Shown: piece after piece, positions 62,844 through 64,000 of the stretch | Layout: each line of letters opens with the position of its first letter | How positions within the stretch are numbered: the first letter of the stretch is position 1 | NCBI RefSeq assembly: GCF_010119385.1 | Contig: NZ_VFIE01000018.1 | Coordinates: forward strand, 494,375 to 558,374 | From: Nesterenkonia haasae | Lineage (GTDB): Bacteria; Actinomycetota; Actinomycetes; Actinomycetales; Micrococcaceae | Length of the DNA stretch: 64,000 nucleotides | Direction of reading: 5' to 3' | Notes under the pieces: generated by a model | Database searches by the model: none | Seen by the model: the letters and a program-made list of their open reading frames with translations, nothing else | What the model was told of the DNA's origin: nothing | Position numbers and translations under genes: made by a program

Positions 62844-64000
62844 ATGGCTGACTCCCTCTTCTCTGACCTGGACCGCTACGTCGCACACCCACGGACCGCA
62901 GGGCTTGCCCTGAGTCCCGACGGCACCCGACTGGTCACCACCGTGCAGACGCTCAACACAAAGAAGAACGGCTACGTCACTTCCCTCTGGGAGGTTGACC
63001 CCGCTGGAGAGCGTCCCGCGCGACGACTGACACGCAGCGCCAAGGGGGAAGCTGGGCCCGCCTTCGCCACCAACGGCGACCTCTATTTCACCTCAGCCCG
63101 ACCCGACGACCACGGAGAAGACGAGGGCAATGCGCTGTGGTGCCTCCCCGCTTCCGGGGGCGAGGCGCGTGTGCTCAACCGGCGAGCAGGCGGCGTCACA
63201 TCCGTCGTGACTGCGGCTGAGGCAGATGTCGTAGCGGTCACGGCGCCTCTGCTTCCTGGTGCTTCCGATGAAGATGCCCAGCAGACGCTGCACAAAAACC
63301 GGCAGGACAGCTCGGTGAAAGCCGTTCTGCACTCCAGCTACCCCGTGCGGTTTTGGGATCACGACCTCGGCCCTGCCCGGCCCCACGGTTTCGTCCTCGA
63401 GGCAGGGACCGCCGAGAACGACGACGCTCCCGTCACCGCCGAGCCGGATCGCCCGAAGCTTCGGCAGATCACCGAAGGCCTCGGCCCCCTCTTCGAGGGC
63501 ACGATGCACCTGAGCCCAGATGGTTCTCAGGCCCTCATCGGCGTCACCGTGCCTGAGGCGAAGACCGACCGTCGCTCCGCCGTGGCCCTGGTGGACACCG
63601 CCACCGGAGAACGGCGACTGCTTGTCGACGAGCCGGGGATGACGTTCTCCCCTGGCCCCATCAGTCCCGACGGCAAGAAGGCTGCGGTCATAGGCTCATC
63701 GAAACCTAGCCCAAGCAGCGCAATTGCGCCCCAACTCTATGTCGTGGAACTCAGCACCGGCGCGGTGACTCCCCTGGCGGAGGACCTCGACCTGTGGCTG
63801 AACCCAGCCTCGTCCCGCCCGTGGCTCAATGATCAGCGGATGCTTGCCGTTGCAGACAAGAACGGCCGCGGCGCCGTGTTCATTGTGGACGTCAGCTCCG
63901 GCGAGGCCGCCGAGGTACCTGTCGAGGATGCCGTCTACTCACAAGCCTTCCCCTCTCCAGACGGCACCACGGCATATGCGGTGCGCAGCAGCTACGCGTT
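62844..64000 (+). CDS. S9-family prolyl oligopeptidase-like peptidase (3'-truncated by window edge)
   Basis: The frame is open from the ATG at 62844 to the right edge (385 residues visible). The visible part is an N-terminal beta-propeller with repeated LSPDGTRLV / LSPDGSQALI / ISPDGKKAAV / PSPDGTTAYAV blade motifs, as in dipeptidyl aminopeptidase/acylaminoacyl-peptidase proteins. The catalytic alpha/beta-hydrolase domain (Ser-Asp-His) would lie beyond the window. Upstream 200 bp hold only the copy-B repeat. Confidence 0.88.
   Translation, partial: MADSLFSDLDRYVAHPRTAGLALSPDGTRLVTTVQTLNTKKNGYVTSLWEVDPAGERPARRLTRSAKGEAGPAFATNGDLYFTSARPDDHGEDEGNALWCLPASGGEARVLNRRAGGVTSVVTAAEADVVAVTAPLLPGASDEDAQQTLHKNRQDSSVKAVLHSSYPVRFWDHDLGPARPHGFVLEAGTAENDDAPVTAEPDRPKLRQITEGLGPLFEGTMHLSPDGSQALIGVTVPEAKTDRRSAVALVDTATGERRLLVDEPGMTFSPGPISPDGKKAAVIGSSKPSPSSAIAPQLYVVELSTGAVTPLAEDLDLWLNPASSRPWLNDQRMLAVADKNGRGAVFIVDVSSGEAAEVPVEDAVYSQAFPSPDGTTAYAVRSSYA

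Overview
The window looks like chromosomal DNA of a high-GC Gram-positive bacterium of the Micrococcales (Micrococcaceae type). Supporting signs are strong RBSs with many GTG starts, lipoproteins with LAAC-type lipoboxes, an actinobacterial FdxA/DapC pair, DapD of actinobacterial length, an HspR-type HAIR site, and a six-gene Mrp antiporter operon with fused MrpA-MrpB. Mrp plus many acidic secreted proteins fits a salt- or alkali-tolerant relative such as Nesterenkonia. The genus is an inference; no marker in the window proves it.

Layout. 1-3.3 kb: an AT-richer operon for a nitrate/sulfonate/taurine-type ABC importer and a phthalate-type oxygenase reductase whose oxygenase partner is not visible. 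3.5-6.4 kb: GrpB-like, FUSC-like and NmrA-like proteins. 6.44-8.79 kb: a decayed integrative element in the 3' half of a CAU tRNA gene. It has a 44-bp att duplication, an integrase C-terminal relic, a lipoprotein gene, and a convergent frameshifted ORF sharing one terminator with it. 8.9-15.7 kb: a PTPS-like protein, a zinc-less MDR dehydrogenase, two GT4 glycosyltransferases, a CDP-alcohol phosphatidyltransferase, a holin-X-like protein, a TM2 protein and a siderophore-interacting reductase behind an iron-box-like site. 15.7-24 kb: hsp20 with a HAIR operator, purU, tRNA-Asn, LOG, SDR, GNAT plus racemase/OSBS pair, and a TAXI-TRAP transporter. 24.2-33.5 kb: dapD, an acidic anchored protein, a DUF559 protein, a cytidine-deaminase/ASCH fusion, gltA, and the operon typA-DUF-fdxA-dapC.

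33.6-49.2 kb holds two adjacent dipeptide/oligopeptide ABC systems, all on the minus strand. The downstream one has tandem duplicated binding proteins, two permeases and two separate ATPases. The upstream one has a third binding protein, an enlarged DppB-type permease, a DppC-type permease, a membrane-anchored double ATPase in one chain and an anchored protein of unknown function. GC-rich hairpins follow two of the binding-protein genes, as expected if binding proteins are made in excess over permeases.

49.7-62.6 kb: a YihY-like protein, the Mrp operon (A/B-C-D-E-F-G), a DUF2207 protein, a YnbA-like / PlsC / CdsA-like phospholipid module and a divergent YqaA/DedA-like protein. The window ends inside an S9 peptidase gene. 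A diverged 45-bp intergenic repeat brackets the phospholipid module.
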